DNA from: Lunularia cruciata
Taxonomy: Eukaryota > Streptophyta > Marchantiopsida > Lunulariales > Lunulariaceae
NCBI GenBank assembly: GCA_948567375.1
Contig: OX419756.1
Coordinates: forward strand, 40,712,552 to 40,776,551
DNA length: 64,000 nt
Direction of reading: 5' to 3'
Shown: positions 36,079 through 50,230 of the stretch, piece after piece
Numbering within the stretch: position 1 is the first letter of the stretch
Layout of the letters: every line of letters begins with the position of its first letter
Notes under the pieces: generated by a model
What the model saw: only the letters and a program-made list of their open reading frames with translations
The model's database searches: none
What the model was told of the DNA's origin: nothing
Program-made: the position numbers and the translations under genes

Positions 36079-37154
36079 GAAATCTTGTTAATAGCATATT
36101 CTTATTAGAATAAAATAATTTGCTTTGTTTTAACTACTTTACTTTGTTACCGTAGTTGTCTTGCTATATTTACAAAACTCAAATTTGTATCAAATCAAAA
36201 CTATGAACTATAAAGAAAAGAAAAGAAAAGAAATTTTTTTAATTCTTAAAAAGCAATATAAATCTTATGAAAACTTTGATATAATAATAATTAGTTATTT
36301 AAATAATTTAATTACTATTGTGTGTTTTTCTCTAATTGACTATATGTTTCTTACTTCTTTCATATTTTGGTCTTTTTATTCCATATATAGAAGATCTAAT
36401 AATATTATCATATTTTCAATCAAATTAAATTAAAGGTAAAAGCACTGTGGGATTGTTTGTGATTTCTCTTCAAGAGTATTAAATATATAAAGCATTCCAA
36501 AAAGGTTCGAAGAGAATATGATATAGGATGTTAAAAAATGAACTTCTCCTACATGGTAAATGTTGACTTCCTTTAAAGATAATGGAACCTTCAAAGTTAT
36601 TCTTAAGGGATAAAACTTAACATTTGAGACAATTGTTAACATATATACTTGTTGGAAGTTGTATATCTAACGGGTAACCACAAGTAGTTAACAAGATGGT
36701 TAACTTGTAGCTTTGTTAATAGTTGCAATGCTACTTGAGTGTCACATTCAACAAGGCCAGCAATGTTGAGTTCCATTTTCAAATAATTTCATTTAAAAAT
36801 AATTTAAAATCATCATATTTTCTTGACTTCACAAGGGATCATATAATATTTGTTAAGAAGTGTTACTAACTAGTCCAATAGTTTGTATAAAATATACCTC
36901 AACCACTATATTTTTGTTACTTTATACTCAAATAATTTGTTAGTACTTCTTATAATGAGCCAATAGTTTAATGTGCACAAACATAAAAGTCAATCCTTGG
37001 TCCAAGATATATATTCTATTTATTTAAAACCTAAACTTATAATTTTTCCACATAGGCATTTTCTCTACAATAATAATACTATGTTCCAATAAATCATAAA
37101 CTATTGAGGTGATAATACAATGTCAACCAAAAAAATTAGTACTATGGTAAGAAA

Positions 37155-37204
37155 TTAATTGTTCCTTTAAGGATAGGGACCCCTATCCTTAAAGGAACAA
37201 TTAA
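37155..37204. repeat. Perfect 24-bp inverted repeat with 2-bp centre
   Basis: The arms 37155-37178 and 37181-37204 are exact reverse complements around an AC centre. It forms a 50-bp near-perfect palindrome in AT-rich DNA. No flanking duplication or gene was seen. Confidence 0.88.
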
Positions 37205-37527
37205 AAATGGCTAGACTTGAAGAGAAGTGTCACAATTAGCAATTTGTTTATTGTGACATGTTTATCTTCTTGGGTAAGAATCAATTCCAAAAGAGAGTAG
37301 TGTCACCAACTATGGCACAATACATCAAATGGAAAAATAAAATATCACTTTCACTAAGGTTAAGTTCCAACTATTTTGTGAAGGTGATGATTCAATCAAT
37401 TCTAATAGTGCTTCTTCACTAAAGAGACATTCAACTCCAAAGATCATGCTCTAATCTTCCAAGATGCATAAATTTGAAGGCAATTGCATTGATAATAGTA
37501 CTTTGCCTTTTAATTATATGGCACTTT
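37205..37527. other. AT-rich DNA, no gene seen
   Basis: Nothing recognised. Confidence 0.4.
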
Positions 37528-38310
37528 GTAGTACCAATAGCTAGATAGATGATCTAGACATGAAATTTGGGTTAGTAACATTTGGAAGAATGTTATATAT
37601 TATGGATTAAGTAGATAAGCTAGAGGTATCACCAAAAGAGCACTTCTACTAATAGGCTAAAAAACCAACCATACTTGGAAACTTTAGAATCAATAACTAT
37701 GCATATGATGTAGAGGTGAAACTTGGGGTGGTGACATGTGAGAAGATGTTACACATGATGGATAATGTAGATCAGATAGATGTATCACCAAAAGAGCACT
37801 TCTACTAATAGGGCAGAAGCCAAAATAGGCCTAAGCTTCAATGGCAAATTTGGAGGCCTAAACGGGTGAAATAGGCCTTGAAAATGTGCAAATTCACCCC
37901 CTAACAAGGGAAAGGTGAGCATTCTCCTCCCCCCCGCCCAATTTGTCTCACCAAGAGCTTTCCAATGGTACCTCACCCACATGATTATGAGATTCATACA
38001 AGAAGATTCCCTAAAAGATTCTATTTAGTCAAAGCCTGTTTGACCAACCAGATGGGACAAAGACCAATATGTCACCCATCCAATCAAGTAATCTAAGAGT
38101 GGAGCTTGCTGACAAGTCACCTATCCATGTACCTAATCATATGGTAGAGTTTCATTGGAGGAGATCCTCCTTGGCTATATAATAAAGATAAGGTGCTACT
38201 TTGGAGCATAGGAGGATTGAGTGTGAAATCTGTGTTTTCTCTCTTGTATCTCTCTTGAAGAGTTCTCTTGTCCTCTAAGTATTATATACTTTCAACATTA
38301 TAGTTCATTT
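37528..38310 (+). mobile_element. Solo-LTR-like element, family B, plus strand
   Basis: Shares long matching blocks with the minus-strand copies at about 49640-50230 and 57172-57790: TACCAATAGCTAG near the left end, TATCACCAAAAGAGCACTTC (present twice here, near 37628 and 37785), CCTATCTGG/CCAGATGGG-type blocks, and a promoter-like CTATATAATAAAGATAAGG near 38174 followed by GCTACTTTGGAGCATAGG. The promoter-like block towards the right fits an LTR read on the plus strand. Ends are approximate; there are no coding remnants next to it. Confidence 0.55.
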
Positions 38311-40357
38311 TTTAATGTATAAAGGCATTGCTTTGCTTAGTGTAAATTGTAAAGGATGCAAAAAACTAATCACAAGTATGAATGGTCTTTCACACTCAAG
38401 CACTAGAGTTTCTACTATAAAGTTCTTCACCACTACTCAACAAAGACATATAACCAATATTCAAAATTAAAGCAAAACCAAAAAAGGTATTTTTTAAATT
38501 TTGTTTTATTCATAATTAAATAACTAAATGAATTATTTACACTTGATTGTAACCTCAACTAATTTATTGCTACTCTAAACCAAAGAAATCTAATGATTGT
38601 AGCACACCAAAGATATTCTTGGCTCATCTTCACTATATATTGCTAATATTATATTTGTCTCCTATCTATTTGCATGTAAGTTGATTAGGTACCTTATACA
38701 TGTCAAAGAAGGTATCTATTCTTTTGCAAAGACAGTTTACAAGTTTAACTCCTTTGGACTCACTACTCCAAAGTATACAACTACAAATATCTATAACTAT
38801 GAAGTTCATTGAACTGCTTCATACTCCAAAGATAAAAGAAGTACAAAAAACTCATTCAACAAAGATTCTTTGAGCTAAGGTAATATTGCAAAGAACTACC
38901 TTTGCCTTCATAAATCCTAACAAGGAGCTTGGTCCACTCCTTAGTAATTCCAATAAGAGGTATCAAAAGTCTCAATGAACTTCCTAAGTTCACTAAGTCA
39001 ATGAATTTCTTAAGGTTCCTAAGTCCAATGGCTGGTTGGTCCATCTTTTCATCTTTGTATGTCTTCCCTCCCAACTTCTAGAGCCTCTAGTCATGTAATG
39101 GAGTCTTTATTGCCTTTCCTTGAGCTACTTCCTCCAACATGACTAAAAATTGAGCTCAAGCGTTCTCTAGTTGCTTGAGGATCTTTGCTTCCTCATAGTG
39201 GTTTTTCAATGTCTCCACTCCTTCTTTGCCTCCTCCAACATTTGTGATCAATTTTCTACCTCTCTTCCTTCTCCTTCTTCAACTCTTCCACAATGTTCTA
39301 TAATTGAACAACTACCTCCATTTGGACATTTTCATTCCAAGGTAACCATCCTTATCTTATCAACCTCTATTTCTCTCCAAATACTTACCACTTCTTCATC
39401 TTTGGCCTTTAGCTACTCCTCATACCTTGTTGGTTTTTTTAATGCTTGAACCAATGGGATCTCCAATCTCCTTTTAGCCTTCAAATGTCCTATCTATATG
39501 GGATATGTTTTGCTACAAGTGAAGTCTTCTATCTCTTTGCCTCATAATTTTCTTATACAATAACATTTTCCTTTTTGGCCTCGTCCTTGTACAAGGCCAT
39601 ATTCTTCTATAACCCTTCCTTTACCTTATTGGTGTAGATTACCTTATGGAGCTTTGAACAAGGGAACAAATTGGACAAGTGATATGTAATCAACCACATC
39701 TTGGTAGACTTCTTGATTAGACCCTCCTTTATTGTTACTCCTTGCTCTTTGTCAACCTCTCCCCCCACTTTGGTATGTAGTCCAATAGGAGGATCTTTGC
39801 TTTTGCACTCAATTTCCACCTTCCATTTGGCTTGTTCTTTGTAGGGTTCTCATTGAGCTCCACTTATTTTCCTTTAGGGCCATGCTCATGTTATCCTTTG
39901 GGGATTTTTTCCTCCTTATATGAGGCTATGAGGTTATTTGAGCCAATGTTGAGTATCTTTGCTTGGTCTTCTTGATCTGATTGGTATGCTTCTTGCTATT
40001 CTAGATTTTGGGCAGACTTTACATCTTTATATTGGTCTTTGTCTCAACATCCCAATGCATACCCATACAAGTTAAGAAATTATTCTTCATCTTGCTTCTC
40101 ATCTTTATAGTTTTTACTTCCTCCTCCAAAAACACATCTTTGACATGAGGATTATTTCTCAATCTCTTCTATGGGTTTTGGGATCGTAATGGAGTCATCC
40201 TCTTCTTTGTTGTATTGATTGCAAAAGCAATCTCTTATTCATGGCCCAGAAGCAAAATCAAAGTAACCAAAACTGGAATCTAATTTGTCTATTTTGAAAC
40301 CATAATATAATGAAGAAAAAATATTTGTTTGAAGGCTTTTTGTATATGAGATCCAAC
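38311..40357. other. AT-rich DNA, probable old repeat debris
   Basis: Minus-strand open pieces at 38856-39074 and 39607-39819 are hydrophilic and lack motifs. The plus strand is unusually CT-rich (CTTCTTCA-like runs) through 39100-40200, suggesting a decayed Lys/Glu-rich coding sequence on the minus strand, possibly retroelement gag. Identity not recognised. Confidence 0.3.
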
Positions 40358-40482
40358 TGAAATGGTTTTTTTCCTTTTACTATTATTCACATATCAAGTG
40401 AACTGGTTTTTTTCCTTTTACTATTATTCACTATATCAAGTGAAATGGCTTTTCTCCTTTCACTATTATTCACGGTATCAAA
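40358..40482 (+). repeat. Tandem repeat, three units of 41-42 bp
   Basis: Each unit runs TGAA-TGG, a T/C-rich block, CTATTATTCAC and TATCAAG. The first two are nearly identical and the third has diverged. Confidence 0.85.
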
Positions 40483-43400
40483 CTCTAGCATCTTGTTAAG
40501 TAGGTGTGAATGAAAAAGATGCTTAAATTCAATAATCTATATTTTTTTTAAACCATCTACCTTCTTTTACCTTCACCTATTTTGATAGTGAGATAAATGT
40601 ATAGGTGATAAGAACAACTTCTAGCACAAGAATAATATCATAGTTGCATCATATAGAGATGGATGTTTTGGAAGACAAATGTTTCGAGAGAAAAATAGGA
40701 TATGACATAATGGATGAGTATTTTATGGATAAAGAAAATGAAGCTTGTTTTTCTTTTGTATGAAGTACACAATAGCTTGTACTTTTGCATTGAGATGGGT
40801 TTCTAGAATGCAATCTCTAGAGACAAGGATATAATTTCTAAAAAAATATGAAACCAAATTTTGCCTTCTACACCAAATATGATGTAAAAAATATTAGGAT
40901 AAGAAGAATAATTTTGTTATAAGATAAAAAATGGTACTTTAGTAGTTAAGACAAGTATAGACTTATTGTGGGTCAGTATTCTTGTTAGAAAATATGTTTA
41001 AATTTTATTTCAAGTGAATATTCAAATGTTGAGCTTTACAATCTATTAGATGACTTCACTATCATGAATTATGATTACAACACAGACAAAATTTAAGCAT
41101 CCTTTTAACATGTAAAATAATTTATGAAACATGGCTGACTTCACAAATTTACAGATTCTTGGTAAGGATTCATTTGCAAGGAACACTCATATATTGAATC
41201 AAATACTAGAACATATTTTACAATCCTTGGTATTGTGAATGATGATAATCTACCACATTATTACTTTATGTATAGTTATTCTTTTGTCTTTTGCTTAACT
41301 TCAATTGATAAGTCAATGGTGTATTTTTTTCCAATATGTTTCCAAAGGTTTTGTACAAATAAGCTCACTAAAAAGGTTATAATTATTATGTATATTAAAT
41401 AAAATTGGTTTTTTAGTAATGCATATGGTATATTTCATGGATTCCAATAGGTAGTGAGTTGAATGTTGCTTTGATTATGATCATACCTTAGAGTACACAA
41501 AAATTGTAGGGACTACAGAAACATTTCCTTCAACAAAACATCATCTTCAACAAGCATGGGGAAAATGTTAAAGTTGTATTGCAAGTGGGTAGTACAATGG
41601 TTATGCCTCAAGTATTATTTCAATGCAAATTTAAGTATCAAGTAATCCAAAAGGAATTTTCCAAGTGGCAAGGTAAATATACTTTAGTGTTGTAACTGCA
41701 GCTTGATAATACCATATAGGAAAATATAAATTCTACATTTTTGGATATTTTCTCCTTTGGTAAAAATAGGAATTGTAGTAAAATCAAAATAGTTTATTTT
41801 GTTAATTAAGTGTTATATGATAGACAAATAAACTATTAAGGGAGATCAATGAGCATTTGAGATAGGAAAAGTATTTTACTCTACTTGCCTTGATATGAAC
41901 TTCAATCATGGTGTCTTACAATCCTAAACCAAGAGTTATGGTACTCACAAAATATAGAATAACTATTCATGGCTGAAGTACATGACATCACTTATTTAAA
42001 ATTTACATTGCATTCAGTTCAATTGACAGTTTAAATATAGTTTATAGATGGCAAAACTCAAGTTTGAAGTAAGTAGTTTTCCTTTGGTTACTTTGGTTAC
42101 TTTAGAGAATGAAGCAACTCTTATGGTGACTTGAAGATGAGATGATAGAGCTTAAATCAGTTTTAATTAGCTTAAAAGCTTACTATTAATTTCAGATATT
42201 GAAAACAAATGATCAAATGGTGTATACATTGCAATTGATCTTAGATATAGAGAGTATTATGTACTCAATTGTTTAAAGTATTTTAATAATTAAAAAATAG
42301 ATTGGCAAAGATCATTCTTGGTTTCTAAAAGTTTGAGAACAAATCTACATAAAGTAATGAGTGACATTATTCATCATTTGCCCTTACAACTCAAGAAGAC
42401 AATAGATTGTGGATATTAAGAAATATTTTGAGCAAATAGAGGTATTGCAATATAACAAGTTCATGTGTTTGAGGAAAGGAGATAATTCTATCTGAGTCTT
42501 ACTTAGGCTCAAATTGGAAATTTTATGGATCCATCAAGATCTAAAACTCATATTGGTGACTTAATTGCAAGGGATATGTTTATTTTTCTAGTTTCAAAAG
42601 CAAATTATAAAGATATCATTCTGATTGAAAGAATATATGAGATCAAGTTGTTACTTGATGATACCAAGACAATTCCAAGAAGAAGTGTTGATCCAATGAT
42701 ATACACAAGAAGCTACAAATGTTTGGATTGACACATGCTTTCTTTGAACTTTCTAAAATATTTCTTATTTCTAAAGGCAACATTGAATGTAGATTTAGGA
42801 AACAAGTGGTAGAAATATCAAATTGAAATGCTAAAGCTTTTATTTTGAATTTAATATAAGACAACCCCTTAAAGCTACAACTTGCAAATTAAAAAAGTAC
42901 ACTTTGTCAATGTATGATACAAAATTTGAGAGCTTTCTTGCTTCAAATCCACCAACTTAGTCAAAATGACGGAATTTCATGAACCTTCATGGACTGATTG
43001 TGAAATTCAATCTACAAATCCTTATATAAAATAATATCAAACATCAAATGACAAAAGTAAAAATAAACTAAGCTATGCATGCCACCTTCAAGTACTAGGT
43101 TATGCACAATTGGTATGAGAGACAAAAAAAGCGTTGTTGGATAGAAACCCTAACACTCATTTCTCTTATCTTCTACAAATCACAAATGATGATATTTACC
43201 AAAAGACTATAAACAGGAATTTAATGAAAATTAATTTAAATTGCAATCATTGCTTCTCTACACCAGCACCACTAAGTGATATACTTGTTGGCAACTAAAC
43301 ATCTCCTAGACCATAGAAGAAATTCATTGAAATAATGATTTGAAACAAAGAAAAATTTATAGATATTTTGCATAGTTCATATAAAAGATTAATAATTGCA

Positions 43401-45063
43401 TCAATATTACCAACCAAGAACTCTCAACATATTCTTATTTTCCAATTAATACTAGCTTATTTTTATTATTAAAATATGAGTAATAAGAACTGACTAGTTC
43501 TTTTATTCTAGATGACTAATGACATCATGTGGAATATTAAAATTCTAACAAAAAATCTAATACTAAAGAGGTGTATTTAGTAACTAAAAAATGTAACCTC
43601 TACTATTAAAAAACAAGTACAGTTGTATTGATAACAAATGATATAACAAAAAAAAAGTTTTTTTCTTTTATATATCAAGCAGATAAACTCAACTTATGAG
43701 TGTGCCAAGTTTGATGAAGTTGTTAAGTTAAGGATGATGGATACGCTCAACTGCGTACTTGGACCATCAATTAAGACTATACAAATATTCTTATGTTTTC
43801 TTTTATTACTTTGTGAATCTACTTATATATTCATGTTTGAAAGAGGTTTTATACTAACAATAAATTATGTCATTTAATTTTAATATATATGTTTATATAT
43901 ATGTTTATATATATGTAATCAATAACTAGAAAAAGGTTCAAGTTAAGATTATAATAAATGTATGAACATTGAAGTCTTTAGCAAATTCTTCTAATCTTAA
44001 ACTTGTTTTTTCATATATAAAAACATAAAAGTTTTATCATAGGCTATAATCTCATGAGAATAATATACAAATATCATAAATTTTGCAAATTAAAATTGAT
44101 CTGTCTGTTATATCCTGTAAATAAAATAAATATAAAATTGAAAAAATAGTTATTATCCTATCAAACAAAAAGTGAACCCAAATTCCAAATGAGTATATTT
44201 TGTTACTTAAAGGTATATCCTTGAATATTTAGTTACTTGAAGATTGCTTGTATGTATATTGTATGTTGTAGGAGAGATGGCATTAATAAATTACTATTTT
44301 TAAATAGAATTGAATTATGTTTTTTCCTTCTCTATTCAATAAATAAGATATTCTTATTCTGTATTTGAAGACAGAATTTGACATCAAAATATAGATAATT
44401 TTCAAGTTTGTACTTTAATAGAATTTCATGATGTCATGCTTTGTATTTATTGTACATAATAGGAAGTCCATTAGGTAGATCTTTTTAGTAATTAAAAAAT
44501 AATAATCATAAGTAGGATATTTTTCTATGTTGTTTTAAAAATGAAGAATATAGTAGTACTAGTTTATTTAAATATAGTTTATAATCTAATTTAATTTAAA
44601 AGTATAAAGTTTAAATTGTATTTTATAAATCATTTTAATTTGCATTTGAACTAATATTTAAAGTGTCAAAATACATTATGTTACCAGAACTTTACTTAGT
44701 AATTTGAATAATCACATAATCAAGTAGGATTAATTATAATATTTGCATCATACCCTTTTTTTCCCATTTAACATGTGTAAGGTCTTACGAAATACATTTC
44801 TTGAATTTTTTTTTCTATTTTGTCCTAAGGTAGCTTTAAATTTTCTAACACAAGATATAGAAAAAGTCTGACCTTAATTAATATAAGCATGATATATGAT
44901 GGATGTTATAATTATTTGATTTTTTCACTTTTATGTTGTATACGTATTCCTTCAAAAAATGGTTAAGGAGTATCCATTTATACAAACTCTACTGTTTTCT
45001 TGAGATTCTTATGTAGATTATGAAAGAACATATCAATTTTGCAATTAGTCAAAGAAAATATAG
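40483..45063. other. AT-rich DNA, no gene seen
   Basis: No frame longer than about 70 codons with any domain signal. A 12-bp ATATATATGTTT tandem repeat lies at 43883-43916. Confidence 0.5.
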
Positions 45064-45115
45064 TAGAACTTTGATAATAGATAACTCTTTGGAGTTATCT
45101 ATAATCAAAGTTCTA
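45064..45115. repeat. 24-bp inverted repeat, one mismatch, 4-bp loop
   Basis: The arms 45064-45087 and 45092-45115 are reverse complements apart from one central position, with loop TTTG. It is a second foldback of very similar size to that at 37155-37204 but unrelated in sequence. Confidence 0.87.
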
Positions 45116-47842
45116 ATATATTCTGAGCATTCAAATAAAAGGATCATATATTTGTGAAATATTTTCAATTAATTTGTAAATTTCATGATGTGGAAAAAAA
45201 GGTAACAACATGTAGATTGTAAAATTTAAGACTTTGCTTCAATAATTGTAGGACTCAAATTTTGAGTTATTGTGCTTGTAAGAGTTAAAGTGTAGGTTTG
45301 ATTGATGATCCACTCTAAATATTATAAAAAGGGTTTAACAACATGGATTCCCATTAGAAGACCTCTTAAACCAACCATTTTAAGTGGTAATAAAGTGACA
45401 TTAGTTGTTCTTATGTGGGAAAGTATAATAAGGTCACTTTGTTAATATTAAGTTGAGATTACTTTTTGTGGTTTTTATTTCTACAACCATGCATGCAAGT
45501 TAGTGCCATAGCCATGATTGAAAGGAAGTGCAAGTATATGCATCCAAATTCTTACCATGAGCAATTCATTAACAAAGCAACTTTAAAATGGCTCTTTCAT
45601 CTGATACTTCTAGATATAACGCATTAAATTACTTTCTTATTATGTTTTGCTTAGGTTCATAGAACAATGTGTTTAGATCATAAGTAGCACTTTCAATCAT
45701 TCATGTTTAATAGTTTTGAAAAGGTTTCAAGAGAACTAATGTTTAAAGGTCATGATCAGATTGAAATAAAACCAGTATTTTAATATTTCATATTGCTTCC
45801 ATATTCTTCATATGTATAAATTGGGCATAAAGATGCCTCTTTTTAATTTTGTTATAGAGACTAATATATTTTATAAGTAATATTAGAAAAACATAATGAA
45901 GCAGTTGTGCTCTTCAGCTCAATTATTTATCAAGCCAACAACTTTTTTAATGGTATTTTACATTTTTCTTGTGTTCTTTATGGTCGCCTTCACACTTTTT
46001 TTACATTTTCTCAAATAGCACGTTGTACCTTGTGGATTGTCGGGCAAAGTGAATTAAATCAAGATCAACTGAGCACTCTACAGTTGAAGTGCTAATAGGT
46101 CATAAAATTTGCTAGATGATGGAGATTATCATCAAGTTAGTTAGTTTCTAGTACTAATTGTATTTCAAAAGGACTTAGTTGACAACAATTACTCTTTTGC
46201 TTGGTCAAAAAATTCTTTTAACTTATCAAATCACTTTTCAAAACTTTTGGAAATTTGTTAAGATAGTAGAAAATGTTAATGTTTGCTATTATATAAATTT
46301 ACTCTATCAGCATTTTTCATATTATATTCTAAAGCTAGCTTAAACCACCAAAAAATATATAGTTTATATATAGCTCTGAATTCAATTACTATCTAAGCAA
46401 ATATATTAGTCTATTATACATTCCAAGGTGCAAATCCTTATATCAGATTTCTGATTATTTATTTTAGCAAGATTAAAAAATTGTTTTGTTAAACCACACT
46501 TCTTCATGTTCTAAAGTTTTATTTGTTTTTTAAGGTACTCCGTTTTTATCTTTGTGTGAAATGTATGGAATAAATCACAGCTTTAGACAATTTAGTTGAA
46601 TCAAGGTTAAAATTAGTTTTAGATTATATTTAAAATTAATATTTAATGGAATTTTAAGCTTATGCAATCATACAAAAAATTCAAAAAACATATCTTGGTC
46701 ATATTCATAAAGTTTTTCAAATTGAATTCTTAATTTTATTTTCTTTACTAGCTATATTATAGATTCTAAATTTAGATAATAAACTTACATTTCGATTCCA
46801 TTCTCTTCTCAAACCTGCAATAGACTAAGGTTTATGAAACATTGTATGAAACTATCAATTATTGCTAAAATGATATTTTCTTATAATTATTTCATGACAA
46901 GGTTTATAAAAGGTTTGTAATCTGGTATTGGAAATTATAATATTTGTTCAGGAAGTATATGCACAACCTTACTATTTGAAAAGTAGCAATATAGTATTGA
47001 TTGTTCACTTGAAAAAATACACTTATAAGCTCAATCACAAGTCCATATTAGTGACTTTATTACCCTCACTTCTATTCTTAACTTTCTTTGTTTCCTTCTA
47101 CATTCTACATATAACATATATTTTTTATTTGTGATGATGTTAGTTGGGGAGGGGAGATTTATTGGGGAGATGATATTTGAATGATATATATTTAATTTAT
47201 TATTGAGGAAAGATCAATCAATACGAGCTTCATTTAGCATGTCATTTGAATGCTCCAAATTTTGCTTGTAAGAAGAAAGAAAATTAGCACTTGTGATATC
47301 ATGAGTTTGTTGTTACTTTAGTGAATTAATAAAGTAATTTTCTGTCAACCTTGTTGTCTTCAATAAAGAAGTAAATAAATAGAGGTTATCAACAATTTTA
47401 CATATAATTTAGTTTTATTATTGACCTTGTAGAATTATATTAACAGAATAATATTATCTGTAATCTCTAGAAACAATCATATTCTAGTCATGAAGAAAAT
47501 TAATAGGTAAATCTAGAATTTTTAATATAAAGCTTATTTTTTTGATATATTTACTACTTCTTATTAAGGATGTTTTATGTCTTGTTTCATTAAAACAAGT
47601 GTTTCTTAAATTTTCAAAACAAAATTATCATCAAAACAACAAGGACAATGAGACTATAGTTGCTTTAGATCAACAACTTAAAAAGTCATATATCTTATTC
47701 AGTAAATGAATCAAGTGCAATATAAACCATACAAATGAGTTTATAGATGATAATTGTTACATTTTTAGGTATTTATAATATTTACTTGGTCTCATATTGA
47801 TAAAAAAATTCAAAAAAGTATGAGTCCTCGTAATAAAGTATA
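45116..47842. other. AT-rich DNA, no gene seen
   Basis: Nothing recognised beyond short chance frames. Confidence 0.5.
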
Positions 47843-47860
47843 ACATATATATAAATATAA

Positions 47861-47916
<56 letters not shown>
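47843..47916. repeat. AT microsatellite
   Basis: An ATAAAT-type run (47852-47876) passing into an uninterrupted (AT)n tract ending near 47916. Confidence 0.95.
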
Positions 47917-47920
<4 letters not shown>

Positions 47921-49639
47921 AAAACAATAAATTATTGGTCTTTTTTATTGTTGGTCTTGAGTCTAGGAAAATCTACTCTTATTTTGGATATATAGAAAAT
48001 ATGATATTGGTTTGATTTGTATCAAAATTTGAAAATTCTTTATCCATAACTATTATTTTGAATTTAACAAATGAAAAATGAGGAAAACATACATTAATGC
48101 TTAACACCAACTGTCTAAATGTAAGGCATGGTCAAAAGTAGGACAATGGAGTTTGTTAATTTGGAGTTATACTTAAAACTTACTAAAGGCTCTTACACTT
48201 GGAACTTACAAAAAGCTTTGTCCACATACATTATAAGAAGCCATGTTCTATGTGATATACTCTTTCCAAAACAAACAAGCCTTCTTGTTCTCACATTTTA
48301 GCAAGAATTGAAATAGTAGAAACCATATATATTAAAATACTTGATTATTACAATAGATCATAGATGTCAAAATATCATCATGTAATGATTTCAAAAGCAA
48401 TACATTATAGTGGGTTTAAATCCAATTAAAATGGCATTTAACAGAACATGTATGATTAGCAAGGAAACTTCAAATAGAAATCATTGAAGAAGGTTTGAGA
48501 GGCCAAACTACCAAAGAGGATCATTTTTCAAGTGAAGTTTCCTAAAGATTAATTTTCTAACTCTGAATAATGATCTTTCATGCTTATATTGATCATTATA
48601 GTTAGCCTTAAAACATATAAAGTAACATTTCACAAAAACTCTAGCAAAATTAAGGATCATTTTCCTGTCATCATAAATTTGAAGCACACCAATTTTTAAT
48701 TGTAATATTTTTATAATTTATTTAATAATTTAGTATTTATTGTCTAATTTTATTGATCATATCAATAATCTAGACCAAGAGGACATTTTTTATAGACTTT
48801 CTCCATCAACATCAATTGCAACAAGGTGATAAAAGTAAGTAAGTGATATAAGACAACTCGTAGAAGATCAATGTAAACTTGTAAATTTTCTATGAATTCA
48901 AAGGTAATTTTTATCAAAGACTTGTCATAATTAAAGTGATTATATTCCAAAGCATGCTTAAAACTTTAAATTATTGAAAGTATATTATATTTACTTATTG
49001 GAACATTTTGGAATCTTACCAAAGTACCCAATACAGTCAAGTTATGAAATAGCTCTTGAGTCCTAAACAAGAGTTGATTACTTTAATTTCTTTGTTAGTA
49101 TGGAACAATAATACAAAACATTTTCATCCTTTTTAATCCAATTCAAAATAATTTTTATATCACAAGTTTGATTATTGGTCTAAGTCAACCTTTTTCTTAC
49201 AAATACTAGTGTTTTCTTCAACTCTAGAAGTTAAACTTGGTTAAGTTTATATATAGCCATGGAAATTGGTTAATAGCTTAATAAGTGATATTTTTTAGGT
49301 CATTAACTACTATTCTTAGTGATAAGTCACGAGAGTTTTTCAAGACTTTGTATCTTGCCTAAATTCAAGAGTTGTCATGAATATATATATTGCTACACAA
49401 TATTAATCAATGGTAACATCATATACTATATAAACACAACTCTTACATACAACATACATAAATTCTAAAGTGCCACAATAATAAGTCAAGTCTCAACTTG
49501 GATCAGAAATCAAATCTCAACTTAATGATCTGCCAACAACAATCAAGCCGTATGCACTCTAGCCAATAGTCTCCAGGTGACATTTGTATGCCTCTGTCCA
49601 CCACAACCAAGAACTCAAAAGCTAAACATCAAAGAAGTG
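47917..49639. other. AT-rich DNA, no gene seen
   Basis: Nothing recognised. Confidence 0.5.
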
Positions 49640-50230
49640 ATCTCCTGTAATGTTTTGAGCTTAAGAGAAAACCCAAGAGAAAAACAAAGTTTCATTCTTC
49701 AATACTCCAATGTCCTAAAGGAGCACATTGTCTTTATTATATAGCATCCACCCTAAGAGAACTACACCTTTAGATCAAATATATGAATTAGTGACATGTC
49801 AATGAGCTCCACCCTTAGATTAGTTGCATGGATTGGTGATTTGTTTATCCTTATCTTATCTGGTTAGTCAAACAAGTTTTAATGAAAGAATCTTTGGAAA
49901 ATCTTCTTGTGTGAAGCTCGTAATAACATGGTAAAGTAGTGTTGAAAAGCTTTCAACAAGACAAACAAGTAGGAGAAGGAGAAAGCAATGGATTTTTCCC
50001 AAACAAGAATCTTTCATTTTTTGAGACCTAATTCATCCATTTAGGACTCCAGAATTAGCTTTGCAGTTTTCAATGTGTTTTTAGCCCATGCTTTATTAGT
50101 GGAAGTACTCTTTTGGTGACACCTCTATCTGATATATTTAGACCATCATATTGAATATTCCTAAAGATATTACCAAGCAAATTTATACCTCTAGATAATC
50201 TATCTAGCTAATGGTATTATTACTTCCTAT
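49640..50230 (-). mobile_element. Solo-LTR-like element, family B, minus strand
   Basis: Homologous to the copies at 37528-38310 and 57172-57790 in the opposite sense to the former: a TTATTATATAGCATCC promoter-like block near 49734, CTTATCTGGTTAGTCAAACAAG near 49854, TACTCTTTTGGTGACACCTC near 50106 and CTATCTAGCTAATGGTATTA near 50202. There are no internal coding remnants, so a solo LTR is the likely form. Boundaries are approximate. Confidence 0.55.

Noticed and set aside
38856-39819. Minus-strand frames as a host gene
   Set aside because: No splice structure or domain; more likely decayed repeat coding sequence.
45064-45115. Palindromes as bacterial-type terminators
   Set aside because: Nothing bacterial in the window, and no gene ends nearby.
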